The translations under genes were made by a program, and so were the position numbers. 64,000 nucleotides of DNA from Purshia tridentata (lineage: Eukaryota > Streptophyta > Magnoliopsida > Rosales > Rosaceae), in the NCBI GenBank assembly GCA_003254885.1, contig QANT01008321.1, positions 99,290-163,289 on the forward strand, in the 5' to 3' direction. Below are positions 47,691-59,733 of the stretch, piece after piece. Every line of letters begins with the position of its first letter. Positions within the stretch are counted from its first letter, which is position 1. Under the pieces are notes generated by a model that was not told the origin of the DNA, did no database searches, and was given only the letters and a program-made list of their open reading frames with translations.

Positions 47691-49323
47691 TTTGAAGAAT
47701 TACATGGGATAAATCATCTTTAATTGAAATATTAAATAAACTCTTTAAATTGAGGACCTAAATGTTGAGAGTGGTTTAGTGTTAAGCCCCAATTTTTACT
47801 GGATCTTAATTTTAAGTCATAGCCCATTTTGTATTTAGTTTCCAGTCACAGTTAAAAAAGTCCAATAACCGGACTTTACAAAAAACATTAAAATTGATTG
47901 TAATTACACCCATGCCACCCTCATTTCCTATGCGCAGAAACTGTTCTTCTTCTCTTTCAGTTTTCACTACTCTCTTTCCCGCGCCCAGAAACCGCTCATC
48001 TCTTCTTTGAGTTTTCACTGCTCTCTCTCTCTTTCTCTCGCGTGTGCTCGACCAGAGTTTTCAGTGCTATCGTTCTCTCTCTTTCTCTCTAAGGCTCGGT
48101 TGCTTCTCGAAATTACTCTCCAAATTCCAGAAATAACGCTCAATCCGAGTCTTTATCTCTCGATCAAGTTTAGTTTAAAAGGTAATTTTCTCTCAAATGT
48201 GTATCGATTACTAAATTTTCTATCAAATGTGCATGTATTTAGGGTTTTAGGGTGGAATTTGCAATAGATTTAGGGAATTTCTCAGTAATATAAGTCTTAA
48301 TTTTCTGTCAAATGTGCGTGTATTTAGGGTTTTAGGGTGGAATTTGCAATATCATTCCGGACTCTAATTTCTTAGTAATATATAGAGAAGATGCGCAATG
48401 ATCTGATGTCTAATTTCTGCTAATTTTTAGATGTCTGGACACTTGAAGTGAGACATAATGAGCTACATTTTTATATAATGAGTTACATTTTTCTATAAGA
48501 GTTGCAATTTTTCTTCTCTAATACATTTTAACTTTTATGTAATCAAATGTAGATAATATCAAAATGTCACCAAGAAAACAAACAACAAGAAAAAGAAAAA
48601 GAAAGGAGCATGGGATACAATTTGAAATGAAGTTCCGCAGTACTATAAAAGGTATAAGTACTTTTTGTATAATGAGTTACACTTTCATGAACTTAGTATT
48701 GAATTTGCCTGGGTTTAGAAAGACCCCTCATATTCCATTTGTAGTTGATCTTTATCTTGATGGTTTGTCCATTTTGGGATGCAAAATAGGGTAGGTTTGT
48801 TTTATGTGAGAGCTATTGTATTGTTATAATTGTATAGTATTCCATTTAGTTTTGAAATATCACCTATTCTGCTCACTGTTTAAAATTAATTTCTTCTAGC
48901 TGTGGGTATGTCAATGTTAGTGATCATGTTTTTAAAAGTGTTGAAAGCTTGGATATGTAGATCACATTCTTTCTTTTTTTCCTTTTTGGGTGTGTTATGT
49001 TTCTTCTAGTCAGCCGTGTCTGATAAATTGATTCTGATTTAGGCTAAACCAGAAACTATATACGTAGGGGGTATGTAGCTTTCCAATTAGATTTTGTATG
49101 GCACGAGTTACACTCTAATATGGCACGAGTTACACATCTATCACTATTCTTAGCACACCTAACCCTTTTCCATTCTCACCCCTAGAAGCTTCCACTGTGT
49201 TTGCACTTTGCACACAAATTATGTACACAAACCCTTCAAGTAGTTTCAGAAAGTTTACTGTGGCATCTTTCCCTTAAAAAGTAGAAATTAATTGTTACAC
49301 CTCATATCATCAGTGGTTTTTTA
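47691..49323. other. Spacer with tandem duplication, left of the Sirevirus
   Basis: No gene recognised. A tandem duplication of about 86 bp lies at 48212-48384. Both copies contain ATTTAGGGTTTTAGGGTGGA, i.e. a telobox-like core. Several GAGTTACA-type phrases recur at 48470-49135. It is probably decayed transposon sequence. Confidence 0.4.
48212..48384 (+). repeat. Tandem duplication, unit about 86 bp
   Basis: Copies 48212-48296 and 48298-48384 share TTTTCT(A/G)TCAAATGTGC, then GTATTTAGGGTTTTAGGGTG and GAATTTGCAAT, and end in AGTAATATA. A partial third start lies just upstream (TTTTCTCTCAAATGTG at about 48186). Confidence 0.75.
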
Positions 49324-50519
49324 TGTAAGTGTAATTTTTGTAATTGGCAATTTCCTTTAGACAAAACTCACATGGTTGTAAGCATTAGTTCAGTTTGTCA
49401 AGTTGATTCTCAAGTGTGCGTTCGAAGTACTTATCCTCAAAGCATGTCTCGGTGTTCAAATTCATTTAGGATCAAGATAAGTTGACTTAGAAACCTTGCA
49501 TGCATCATAGGTGGTTATAATCTCATTCATTTGCTTTAAAAGTGTTTTGAAAAAGGGTCAAAAAGGTGTTATCGATCTGTAGGATCGGTCCTACACCTGA
49601 TAGGATCAATCCCACAGTAGCAAGAAGTTTATTTTCTGAAAAGTGGCCCAAAGGACTGGTCCTCCCAGTGGTGGGATCGGTCCTCCAGAGAGGTCCTCGG
49701 TTTTTGCTTCCAGAGGACCGGTCCTATGCTTTGGAGGACCGGTTCTACGTGTGAGTGTGTGCGATTTTGTATTTTAAATCCTAATTTTACAAGGTTTTAA
49801 AGAGCCCTATTGGGTCCCAATCTCTTTCCTAATTGGTTAAATCTTGTTTCCTAGTTTCTAAAGGTTTGTCTTCTATATATAATCTCTCTTAATTCTTATT
49901 TATTTTTGCTCACACATTATACACTTTGAGAGATTGCATTCTAGGTTTTTATTGTTAGTATGAAGTTGTGATATGAACTAGGGTTGCATAAACACATCAT
50001 ATAAACCAGTTCATGGTGCTTTAAAATAGATAGCATAATAAATTTTTTCTTGATAAATTTATTTATGTTATCATCCATCATTCATTCATCCTTCATAATT
50101 GTTCGAACTTGGGCATCGAGGACGAGGCTGGGTTCGTGAGTTCTTGCTAGCAGGACGTTGGCGAGAAGGTCTCCTTGCAATTCCCGTGGTTAAAGTGCAG
50201 CGTGTGGCGTGAGGTCAATGTATATGTCTAGAAGGAGTCTAGATTAGGTTTGGATCGACTCACTGGTTGTAGAACTTCAATTTTACATAGTGGATTGTTT
50301 TTCTCTGGACTAGGTCCCGCGGTTTTTTCCCAAGTGTGGGTTTTCCGCGTCAACAATTTCTGTGTGTTCTTGTGTGCTTGTTTCTTGATTTATTAAGTTG
50401 ACTTGTTTTTTAATCCACTGCCTAATAATCAACTTGGTAATTTTTAAAATTTGGTATTTTGTTTGAAAAGACTATTCACCCCCCCTTAGGCTTATTTGGG
50501 ATCAATTTGGAAAATTTCA
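49324..50519 (+). repeat. 5' LTR of the Sirevirus element (1,196 bp)
   Basis: Starts TGTAAGTGTAATTTTTG and ends ATTTCA just before the PBS. Between 49575 and 49750 it carries an array of GGACCGGTCC-like palindromes. Examples are TAGGATCGGTCCTA and GAGGACCGGTCCTA, interleaved with CCTGATAGGATCAATCCCA. Confidence 0.92.
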
Positions 50520-50536
50520 ATTGGTATCAGAGCAGG
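50520..50536 (+). other. Primer-binding site (initiator Met tRNA)
   Basis: ATTGGTATCAGAGCAGG directly follows the CA end of the 5' LTR. TGGTATCAGAGC is the standard PBS complementary to the 3' end of tRNA-iMet in plant Copia elements. Confidence 0.92.
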
Positions 50537-50579
50537 TCACTAGATTCACTTAGTGAGATCCTAAATTAGATCCTTGAGC

Positions 50580-52424
50580 ATGGATCGTGCGAGCGGTTCC
50601 ATTGCTCATCCTCCCTTGTTGATGGTAATAATTATGCTGCTTGGAAATCTAAGATGAGAGCTTTTATTTGGGCTCTTGATGATTGTGCGTGGCATACAAC
50701 TATGTATGGCTGGACTCCTCCAGTTGCCACAGATTCAAAAGGACAGGAAACTCCTAAGACTTTTGAGGAATGGACTCCTGCTGAAAAACTTCATAGTACT
50801 AATAATCACAAAGGCTTGAATGCGATTTTCACAGCCGTGACCTCTGATCAATTTAAGCATATTTCACACTGTGAGACTTCTAAAGAAGCTTAGGATGTTT
50901 TACAAATTACACATGAGGGAACAACTTCTGTTAAAGAGCCAAAATTGCAAATGTTAACTACTCAATTTGAAAATATTAAAATGCTTGAAGATGAAAAATT
51001 TTCTGATTTTTATGATAGGTTGAGTGATATAGTGAATTCTTGTTATAACCTAGGTGATAGGATTTCTGAGCATAGAGTGGTTAAAAAGGTACTTAGGTCT
51101 CTTCCTTCTCGTTTTCATGCTAAAGTAATTGCCATAGAAGAAGTTAAAGACTTGAACACTTTAAGAATTGAAGATCTAATAGGGTCACTAAAAACCTTTG
51201 AAATGCAATTCCCAGAATAGAAAAAGGTAAAAAGTGTAGCTTTAAAAACTGTGGATGAATCAGAAAAAGAAAAAGAATTTGATTATGAACCTGATCCTGA
51301 TGCTCCAATAACTGCTAAAGATCTTGCTTTGTTTGCTAAACAGTTTAAGAAATTCTTTAAAAAGGGAAATTTTGGTAATAAGAAATTTGGACAAAAAGAT
51401 TTTAGTAAGTCAAACTCTGGGGATGGAAAAAGGGAAAAATCTTTTGAAAAATCTTTTAGGTTTGCTGAAAAGGGTAGTTCAAAGAAAAGTGTTCAGTGTT
51501 TTGCTTGTCAAAGTTATGGTCATTATGCTTCTGATTGTGCTAATACTAGGATGAATAAGGATAAGGAGAAAAGTAAGGCTATGAATGATACTTGGAGTGA
51601 TACTGAGTCTGAGTCTGAATCAGATAGTTCATCTGATGATGGTCCTAGCAATTTTGATTTTGTAGCTAAATTAGATGAAGAGAGTGCACATGCTTTAGAA
51701 ACTGAAAGTGAGAGTGAGAATGAGAGTCTGGTGATGATTTGACTAATGAAGAGTTTAAACAGGCTTTTAAAGATTTGTATTCTCAATCTTATGAAATTAA
51801 GAAAGAGAATGTGGTTGTGTTTAATAAATTGGAAAAGATAAAAAATGAACTCTTTGTGTGTAAAAAGAAATATGAAACTTTTGTAGTTGAGAGTCAAACT
51901 GTAAAGAAACAATTGTTAGACAAAATAAATTTTCTTGAGATAAATTGTGATGAACAGGTTAAACTCATTAATGTTCTTAGAACTGAGAAGGTAAGACTAG
52001 AGCAAGAACTTGAAGAGACAAAAGTTAAAGTTGCAGGGCTTTTAATAGGTGCTGATAAGATAGATAAATGCTAAACATGGGAAAGAATTCAGGTGATAAG
52101 AAAGGGATAGGTTTTAAAGGGTTGGAATCTAACACTTGTACTTCAGTAACAAAATTAGTCAAAGCGTCAGAATCTTCACCTTCTTTATCCTCTATTCATA
52201 AGTCATCTTCTATGTCTAAATTTATTCTTATCTGTCATAACTGTGGTAGGTTAGGTCACATTAGGCCTAGGTGTAATTTTCTTAGGAAAAACACTAAGAA
52301 TTCTCTTGTGCCTATTGCTCATCAAGGTAAGAGTTCTCTTCAAGGTCAAGTTCAGGCTCTTCTTAGTGAAGTAAATAGAGTGTCTAAATTGATTTCTTTT
52401 TCTACTCCTAAACAGGTTTGGAAA
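50580..52424 (+). pseudogene. gag: Sirevirus gag, with stops and frameshifts
   Basis: ATG 50580 opens MDRASGSIAHPP. The frame shifts near 50610-50620 into the conserved DGNNYAAWKSKMRAFIWALD start of Copia gag (UBN2 type). Further parts include EKFSDFYDRLSDIVNSCYNL and VLRSLPSRFHAKV. A first zinc knuckle CFACQSYGHYASDC (about 51500) is followed by an acidic Ser/Glu-rich stretch, then a coiled-coil part (51739-52070) in another frame. A second knuckle CHNCGRLGHIRPRC lies at about 52230. In-frame stops occur at 50891 (TAG, where EAWDV is expected) and 51218 (TAG), and the frame changes near 51735 and 52070. A gag with two knuckles and a long coiled-coil middle fits Sireviruses. Confidence 0.85.
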
Positions 52425-55400
52425 TGAAAAGAAAATCAAAATTGCTTGGTTGTGTTTACTGCTCTTGCTGCTCATGATTATTCTGTTTGGTATTTTGATA
52501 GTGGTTGTTCTAGACACATGACTGGTGATAAAAGCTTATTTACCTTTTTTGCTGAAAATAAATGTTTTGGGTCTGTGACTTTTGGTGATGGTAATAAATC
52601 TAGGGTGCTTGGTAGAGGTTTTATTACTGCTCCTGGTATTGCTAATTTGGATAATGTGATATATGTTGAAAATCTGAAATCTAATCTTATTAGCATTAGC
52701 CAAATATGTGATGAAAATAAATGCCATGTTAGTTTTACACAAGATAAGTGCAATGTGATTGATGAAGCAGGTAAGATTGTGTGAAGTGGTGTTAGATCTA
52801 GAGATAACTGCTATTGTATTAATGCTGGTGTTACCTCTGAATCTAAAGTGTACAATAAAGCTTGTGATAATACTCTTTCTCTTTGGCATCAACGTTTAGG
52901 TCACATGAATTTTAGAGATCTTGCACAGTTGTCAAAAAAAGAAATTGTCAGAGGTTTACCTAAATTGGAGTCAAAAAATGAAAGTGTTTGTGGTCATTGT
53001 CAAATTGGTAAACAAATTAAGAGTCCTCATAAGAAACTGAATGCCATGACTACTTTTAAAGTGTTGGATCTTGTTCACATGGATTTAATTGGCCCCATGC
53101 AAACTTTGAGTTTTGGTGGGAAAAGATATGTGCTTGTTATGGTTGATGATTTCTCTAGATTCACGTGGGTTGCTTTTCTACGTGAAAAATCTGATGCTTT
53201 TGTTAATTTTCATGCTATTTGTAATAGAATTCAAAATGATAAAGGCATGAATATTACCTGCATTGTTAGCATTAGGAGTGACCATGGTGGTGAGTTTGAG
53301 AATGCTTTGTTTGCTGAATTTTGTGATTTGAATGGTATTACACATGAATTTTCTACACCTTACACTCCACAACAAAATGGGATAGTTGAGAGGAAGAACA
53401 GGGTTCTCATAGAGATTGCCCGTGTTATGTTGCATAGTAAGAACCTTGCTAAACACTTTTGGGCTGAGGCAATTAACATTGCGTGTTACATTGTCAATAG
53501 GGTTTATCTTAGGCATGGTACTAACAAAACTCCATATGAGATTTGGAAAGGTAAGAAACCAAATATCAAATACTTTAAGGTGTTTGGTAGTACTTGCTAT
53601 ATCCTAAGGGATAGAGAGCACTTAGGCAAATTTGATGCTCGTAGTGATGAAGGTGTCTTCCTAGGGTATTCCTTGACAAGTTGAGCCTATAGGGTCTTCA
53701 ATAAGAGAACTAGAGATGTCATGGAGTCTATCAATGTCACCATTGATGATGCTAGTGAACCTCCAGGTGCTATATGTGACTATGATGATGTTTTCATTAA
53801 AGGAGATGATAGTATTGATATATAACCTAAGAAGAAGGAGGTTGTTGAGGATGTGGAAGTGTCAATTGTCACCGGTGAGTGAAGTCAGTCTAGGGATCCA
53901 TCTACTTGGGTCTAAAAGAATCATCCATCCAGTGAGATTTTAGGTAATTTAGATGATCCAGTAAAGACTAGAAAGCAATTAATTGATGAGGTGAGTCATA
54001 TGTGTTATGTGTCTGAGATTGAACCAAAAAATGTGAAGGAGGCACTGGGAGATGATGATTGGATTATTGCCATGGAGGAAGAGCTGAATCAATTCACTAG
54101 GAATGATGTGTGGTATTTAGTTCCTAGGCCAAAAGATGTTAATGTAATTGGCACTAAATGGATTTTCAAAAATAAAACTGATGAGTTTGGTGTCATTGTG
54201 AGGAATAAGGCTAGATTAGTGGCTCAAGGGTATACTTAGATTGAGGGAATAGATTTTGACGAAACCTTAGCCCCGGTTGCAAGGACGGAGTCAGTTAGAA
54301 TTCTCTTGGCTATTGCTTGTCACCTTAAATTTAAATTGCATCAAATGGATGTTAAGAGTGCCTTTCTGAATGGTATTGTTTAAGAGGAAGTTTATGTTGA
54401 ACAACCTAAAGGGTTTGAGGACCCACATCATCCAAATCATGTTTTTAGACTTAAGAAAGCTCTTTATGGTATAAAACAAGCTCCTAGAGCCTGGTATGAG
54501 AGACTGTCTTTGCACTTGATTGATAAAGGATATACTAAAGGATCTGTTGATAAAACCTTGTTCTTTTAGAAAGTGAAAGGTGATTTAATAATTGCTCAGA
54601 TATATGTTGATGATATTGTGTTTGGGTCTACTTCTCTAAAATATGTCAAGAACTTCACTGAGATGATGAGTAGTGAGTTTGAAATGAGTATGGTGGGTGA
54701 GTTGAATTACTTTCTAGGTCTTCAAGTCCGTCAATTGAGTGATGGTATCTTCATCTCTCAATCTAAGTATGCTAAAGACTTAGTTAAACGTTTTGGACTA
54801 GATTCCTCCAAGGAAGTTCGAAATCCCATGAGTACTTCCACCAAAATCTCCAGAGATCCTAATAGAATAAGTGTAGATCAAACTGAGTATAGAAGTATGA
54901 TAGATAGTTTGCTTTACCTGTGTACTGCTAGTAGGCCTGATATTACTTTCAGTGTTGGTGTTTGTGCTCGTTTTCAATCTGATACTAAAGAGTCTCATAA
55001 GCATGCTGTTAAACGTATTATTCATTATGTTAATGATACTCTTGATTATGGTATTTGGTATTCATTTGATACAAATGTTGAATTGTCTGGATATTTTGAT
55101 GCTGATTGGGGAGGTAATGCTGATGATCGTAAAAGTACACCGGGCGGTTGCTTTTACGTAGGCAATAACCTTGTTTCGTGGCATAGCAAAAAGCAAAATT
55201 GTGTTTCCTTATCTACTGCTGAAGCTGAGTATATAGCTGCTGGTAGTTGTTGTACTCAGTTACTTTGGATGAAACAAATGATTTGTGATTATGGTTTTGA
55301 GCATGCTATTTTTGTTGTTTATTGTGATAATATGAGTGCTATTAATATTGCTAAAAATCCTGTTCAGCACTCTCGCACAAAACACATTGACATTCGTCAC

Positions 55401-55550
55401 CACTTTATTCGTAACTTGGTTGAATATCGTACATTGATCATTGAGTTTGTTAATTCTGAAAATCAGCTTGCCGATCTCTTCACTAAACGTCTAGACAACT
55501 TAAGGTTTGAATCTATTCGGAAGTCCATTGGTGTCTGTGCAATTGACTGA
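52425..55550 (+). pseudogene. pol: Sirevirus pol (protease-integrase-RT-RNase H), with in-frame stops
   Basis: A single reading frame without frameshift. The protease shows WYFDSGCSRHMTG (about 52490). The integrase has an HHCC finger (LWHQRLGH, CGHCQIGK) and catalytic DLIGPM, SDHGGEFEN, NGIVERKNR. The reverse transcriptase has KARLVAQGYT, FDETLAPVAR, QMDVKSAFLNG and YVDDIVFGS (54600). RNase H has DADWGGNADDRKSTPGG, STAEAEYIAAG and RTKHIDIRHHFIR. Stops at 52425, 52782, 53682, 53823, 53880, 53913, 54237, 54381 and 54567 interrupt it. Several fall where Gln is expected (GYT*IEG, GIV*EEVYVEQ, WV*KNHPS), as CAA/CAG to TAA/TAG changes. This copy cannot make a full polyprotein. Confidence 0.92.
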
Positions 55551-56439
55551 AACTCTCTCTCACTCGTGCATCTCTCATATCATTGTGTGCTTCATATAGA
55601 TTAGTTGCATTTGCATACATTAGCTTATCTTTTTTTTTTTTAAAAAAACATCTCATGCATTTCATGCATAGAACTTGCAATGAGTAATTGAGTCTTAGTG
55701 CTTTTGATAACATGACATAGTTTTTTGGGCTTTTGGTTAAGTCAAGTGGGTTCTCTATTTCAGTTGCATCTCTAGTTAATTTTGTCTTTCTAACAGTACT
55801 TAGAAGCGTATGATTCTTTTCATTTACTTCTTCAGAACATATTTGTGTTTATTTTGATTACAACACTGAATCGATAGACAATATCTGCATCTCATGTTTA
55901 AATTTAAAAAAAATAAAAATGGAAAGGGCTGCCTACGGTTTAGTGTGAAGCCGTCAACGGGTCAAGACATGTTTGCTTGCTTTGCATGGAAAAGGCTACC
56001 TTCTCCTTAGTGTGTTAGCTTCCATTAATGTTTTCCCATAAAAAAAAGAAAAAAAGAAAAAAAAAGGGGGAGTTTGTGTGCATTGCATTTTGTTTTACAA
56101 TTTCGTTTTTGGTTGCCTATCTTCATCGGTTGTTTCTAAAATCAAGGCTTATTGTTCTATTTTAAGTTTGTGACTTGTCTCATGTGTTCTTTTTGGAATC
56201 AGGTTTGATTTAATTATCTCAAGATGCACTCTCTTTTGGATTGACACGTTTGACTTTGCTCGTGTCTAAAATCATTTTATGTTATCTTAAGTTCTTATGA
56301 TTCCTTATTCTCTCCTGTTCTTCTCTTTTGTCATGCATTTTTCATTGTTTGCTTTGCATTTTGCATATGACATGTATATAGGGGGAGTTTCTAGTCAATT
56401 TTCGGGCAATTTTTCTTTTTGGATTATCGTTTCTATTTA

Positions 56440-56620
56440 GAGGACCGATCCTCTCCCTGATAGGACTAGTCCCATAGAATGGGGAATTTTTTGGTCCCAG
56501 AGGACCGATCCTCTCTCTGAGAGGACCGGTCCCACAGAGGCTCGGTTTCTTTTTTGTTCGCCCTAGAGGACAGGTCCCACTACGTTTTTTTTTGCGTGTC
56601 TTCTCTGGAGGACCAGTCCT
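56440..56620 (+). repeat. Internal copy of the LTR-type palindrome array
   Basis: Upstream of the third ORF, GAGGACCGATCCTC, CCTGATAGGACTAGTCCCAT, GAGGACCGGTCCCAC and GAGGACCAGTCCTAC follow each other. This is the same motif family, in part with the same linker phrase, as in the 5' LTR (49575-49750). Confidence 0.75.
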
Positions 56621-57270
56621 ACATGGGTTCTAGTTTAAAATTTTTTTTTCTTCTTTCCTTATCCTTTGCACGTGATTCCCTTTCCTTTTTAGGATTCCTT
56701 CCTTATCTTTCAACTGCTCTCTCACCTTCTTTCTCTTTTATTTCCTTTACTTCTTCTTCTTTTCCAAAACCCATCCAAATACTCTAAACACCCATTTTCC
56801 TCTTCTCTCAATCTCATCATAAACACCTCAAATCTCTTCATTTTCTCCTCTTTCCTTCCATTTTCAGCACCTTAGGCTCTTTACCCATTAGTTTTTGTTG
56901 TGTTTTGTTGTGTTTTTGGTGTTCTTCTCTTCTAGGGCTCCAAAAAGGTATGGTTTTTATTTTCTCCGAATTTCTCTTGTTTTTCTTTCAATTTCTTGCT
57001 TCTTTTTGGTTATCTAACTTGGGTTTGCTGTTTTTGGTGATGTAATTTCAATTTCCCCTCTTTGGTGTGTGGTTGTGTGGCTCCCTTGGTGTTTTTGTTT
57101 TGGTGGATCTTGCTTGGGTATGTTATTTTGTGCCTATCTCCATTACTCTCTATTACTGTGGTCTTTGATTTCTCTTTTTGTTCATTTGGTATCTTGGATT
57201 TCTTGTTATCTTTCTGCTATGTTGCTTTTGTCTTTGGTTGCTGCTTGGTTAGTTCCTTGGGTGTGTAGCT

Positions 57271-58322
57271 ATGGCTCCTAAGAAACGTCGTTCTCAGGGG
57301 AGGGTTCCTCACTTCCTTTTAGACAATTCCAAAATTCTAAGAGGGAAACTCACTACAACCTGTTTCTTAAGGGCAAAACCATAATTTTTGAGCGAGCTTT
57401 CTTCTTTCATGATCTCCCTGCTGATTTTATCGCTCTCGTAGAGTCTAGGGGTTGGAAAGACTTTGTGTGTCATTGTGAAAACTATGTAGGGGCTATTGTT
57501 CGGGAGTTCTATGCCAACTTCCCTCCAAATTTCCGTGAATCCCCCTCTTCCCATATATATCTTTGTGGTAAACATGTTCCGTTTGACCCCGATGAGATAA
57601 GAGATTTGTGTCATCTTCCACCATCTTCCTTGTCTGACTACAATAATTTTAAGGCTCACGTTTCTCCACTGTCTAAGGAATAGCTGTTTTCTACATTGTA
57701 CGCTACTGAGGGGTATGTTCCTTCTCCTGGCGAGTGTCTCTCTAGTGGTCTTATGCCTCCTTTGTACAGGCTTCTTTTTATGTTAGTTCGTTCTAAAATC
57801 TATCCTACTTCTCAGAAATCTCATCTTACAGATGATGCTTGTCGGTTGTTAATTGCCATGACCACTCCCTCTGTTCCTGTTCCTTTAGCTGAACTGATCT
57901 ATTATAGGATCATAGAGTGTGGGTTTTCATCCCACAAGTTGAGTACTGGCTTGGTCTTCCCTGTTTTGATTACTATGCTTGCTGCCAAGCACAATGTTCC
58001 CCTTCTGCCATCGGATGAATATTATTCACTTGATCCTCGTGTGGATATCACTATCCTACACAGGAGTCAATCTGCTACTCGGTTAAGACCTCCTCAGCCT
58101 GTGTCTAGTCCTGAACGATTAGATCTTCCTGAGCCATCTGCTTCTTCCACTTCGGGTACCAGTGGTGGTCCTAATAATGCCTCATTGATGACGTATCTTC
58201 AGTCGGAGTTTGCCAGCCTTCATGCTCGGTTTGATGATCTGCAGGACATTCACACTAAGGTGGACGATCTTTAGGAGACTGTCTTTGATATTCAGCAGCG
58301 CGTGAACCGTTTTCCCTATTAG
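57271..58322 (+). pseudogene. Third (env-position) ORF of the Sirevirus; plant transposon-associated domain
   Basis: ATG 57271 opens MAPKKRRSQGRVPHF, a basic start. One frameshift near 57325-57340 leads into HYNLFLKGKTIIFERAF, RGWKDFVCH, VREFYANFPPNFRE and CGKHVPFDPDEIRDL. This pattern (RGW..F, vREFYANl, vrGk.VPFdpe.I) matches the 'putative plant transposon protein' domain found in some plant retroelements. A stop (TAG 57681) precedes the helical part (YRLLFMLVRSKIYPTSQKSH), and a Pro/Ser-rich linker and coiled-coil tail (ASLHARFDDLQDIHTKVDDL) end with stops at 58272 and 58320. No signal peptide or convincing membrane segment is seen, so an envelope role is not supported. About 350 residues before decay. 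Confidence 0.65.
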
Positions 58323-58682
58323 TATTTCTATTTGATGTGTCTCATTTTGTCCCTTTGGCTTTCCTAGCCAAAAAGGGGGATACATACGTTTAGGGCTATG
58401 TTTGTTTTGCTGTGTTTGTTTATTCTTTCAGCTTTTTGGACTACTAGTTTATTTGCTGTGGTTTGTATTCTGAATATTTTGGTTGTTTATTAATCTTGTG
58501 TTTACTTTGAGAATCTCATGATATGCCTTGGAATTGGGTTTCTTGTTTTATCTGCTTTTCATAGGTATATTGTGTGTTTGTGTTTTTCTTGCAGGATTTG
58601 ATCATTGCTCTCAAGTTAAGGTTGTGTCTTGAGTCTTATTTTTCATTGTTTGTTTTGTTGATGATGTTTTGTCTAGGAAATG

Positions 58683-58696
58683 CCAAAGGGGGAGAT
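58683..58696 (+). other. Polypurine tract before the 3' LTR
   Basis: The purine run AAAGGGGGAGA (within CCAAAGGGGGAGAT) ends at the first base of the 3' LTR and is the plus-strand primer site. Further tracts of the same kind occur at about 56058-56074 (A-run then GGGGGAG), 56380 (AGGGGGAG) and 58370-58380 (CCAAAAAGGGGGA). Multiple PPTs are a described Sirevirus trait. Confidence 0.8.
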
Positions 58697-59733
58697 TGTA
58701 AGTGTAACTTTTGTAATTGGCAATTTCCTTTAGACAAAACTCATATGGTTGTAAGCATTATTTTAGTTTGTCAAGTTGATTCTCAAGTGCGCGTTCGAAG
58801 TACTTATCCTCAAAGCATGTCTCGGTGTTCAAATTCATTTAGGATCAAGGTAAGTTGACTTAAAAACCTTGTATGCATCATAGGTGGTTAGAATCTCATT
58901 CATTTGCTTTAAAAGTGTTTTGAAAAAAGGTCAAAAAGGTGTTATCGATCTGTAGGATCGGTCATACACCTGATAGGATCGATCCCACAGTAGCAAGAAG
59001 TTTATTTTCTGAAAAGTGGCCCAGAGGACCGGTCCTACGCGTGATTGTGTGCGTTTTTGTATTTTAAATCCTAGTTTTACAAGGTTTTAAAGAGCCCTAT
59101 TGGGTCCCAATCTCTTTCCTAATTTCTAAAGGTTTGTCTTCTATATATAATCTCTCTTAATTCTTATTTATTTTTGCTCACACATTATACACTTTGAAAG
59201 ATTGCATTCTAGGTTTTTATTGTTAGTGTGAGGCTGTGATATGAACTAGGGTTGCATAAACACATCATATAAACTAGTTCATAGTGCATTAAAATAGATA
59301 GCATAATAAATTGTTTCTTGATAAATTTATTTATGTTATCATCCATCATTCATTTATCCTTCATAATTGTTCGAACTTGAGCATCGAGGATGCGGCTGGG
59401 TTCGTGAGTTCTTGCTAGCAGGAAGTTGGCGAGAAGGTCTCTTTACAATTGCCGTGGTTGAAGTGCAGCGTGTGGCGTGAGGTCAGTGTATCTGTCTAAA
59501 AGGAGTCTAGATTAGGTTTGGATCGAGTCACTAGTTGTAGAACTTCAATTTTACATAGTGGATTGTTTTTCTCTGGACTAGGTCCTGCGGTTTTTTCCCA
59601 AATGTGGGTTTTCCGCGTCAACAATTTCTGTGTGTTCTTGTGTGCTTGTTTTTTGGTTTATCAAGTTGACTTGTTTTTTAATCCGCTGTCTAATAATCAA
59701 CTTGGTAATTTTTAAAATTTGGTATTTTGTTTG
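58697..59733 (+). repeat. 3' LTR of the Sirevirus element, truncated (1,037 bp)
   Basis: Matches the 5' LTR from its TG start to GGTATTTTGTTTG. Three deletions are visible: about 80-85 bp removing palindrome units near 59025, about 22 bp near 59120, and the last 54 bp (5' LTR 50466-50519). Many single-base differences indicate an old insertion. Confidence 0.9.

Larger units (their letters stand above)
49324..59733 (+). mobile_element. Sirevirus-type Ty1/Copia LTR retrotransposon with a third ORF
   Basis: Order: 5' LTR (49324-50519), initiator-Met-tRNA PBS, gag with two zinc knuckles, pol in Copia order (protease, integrase, reverse transcriptase, RNase H). A 1.7-kb spacer, a third ORF in env position, several polypurine tracts and a 3' LTR (58697-59733) follow. 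Large LTRs, a palindrome array in the LTR, multiple PPTs and an extra 3' ORF are traits described for the Sirevirus lineage (e.g. soybean SIRE1). Coding regions carry many stops and a few frameshifts, so the copy is non-autonomous. The 3' LTR lacks its last 54 bp, so no target duplication can be read. Confidence 0.9.

Noticed and set aside
57062-57281. Hydrophobic open frames before the Sirevirus third ORF that could look like a signal or membrane protein
   Set aside because: Two overlapping frames in T/G-rich sequence, out of frame with the ORF start at 57271; composition effect.
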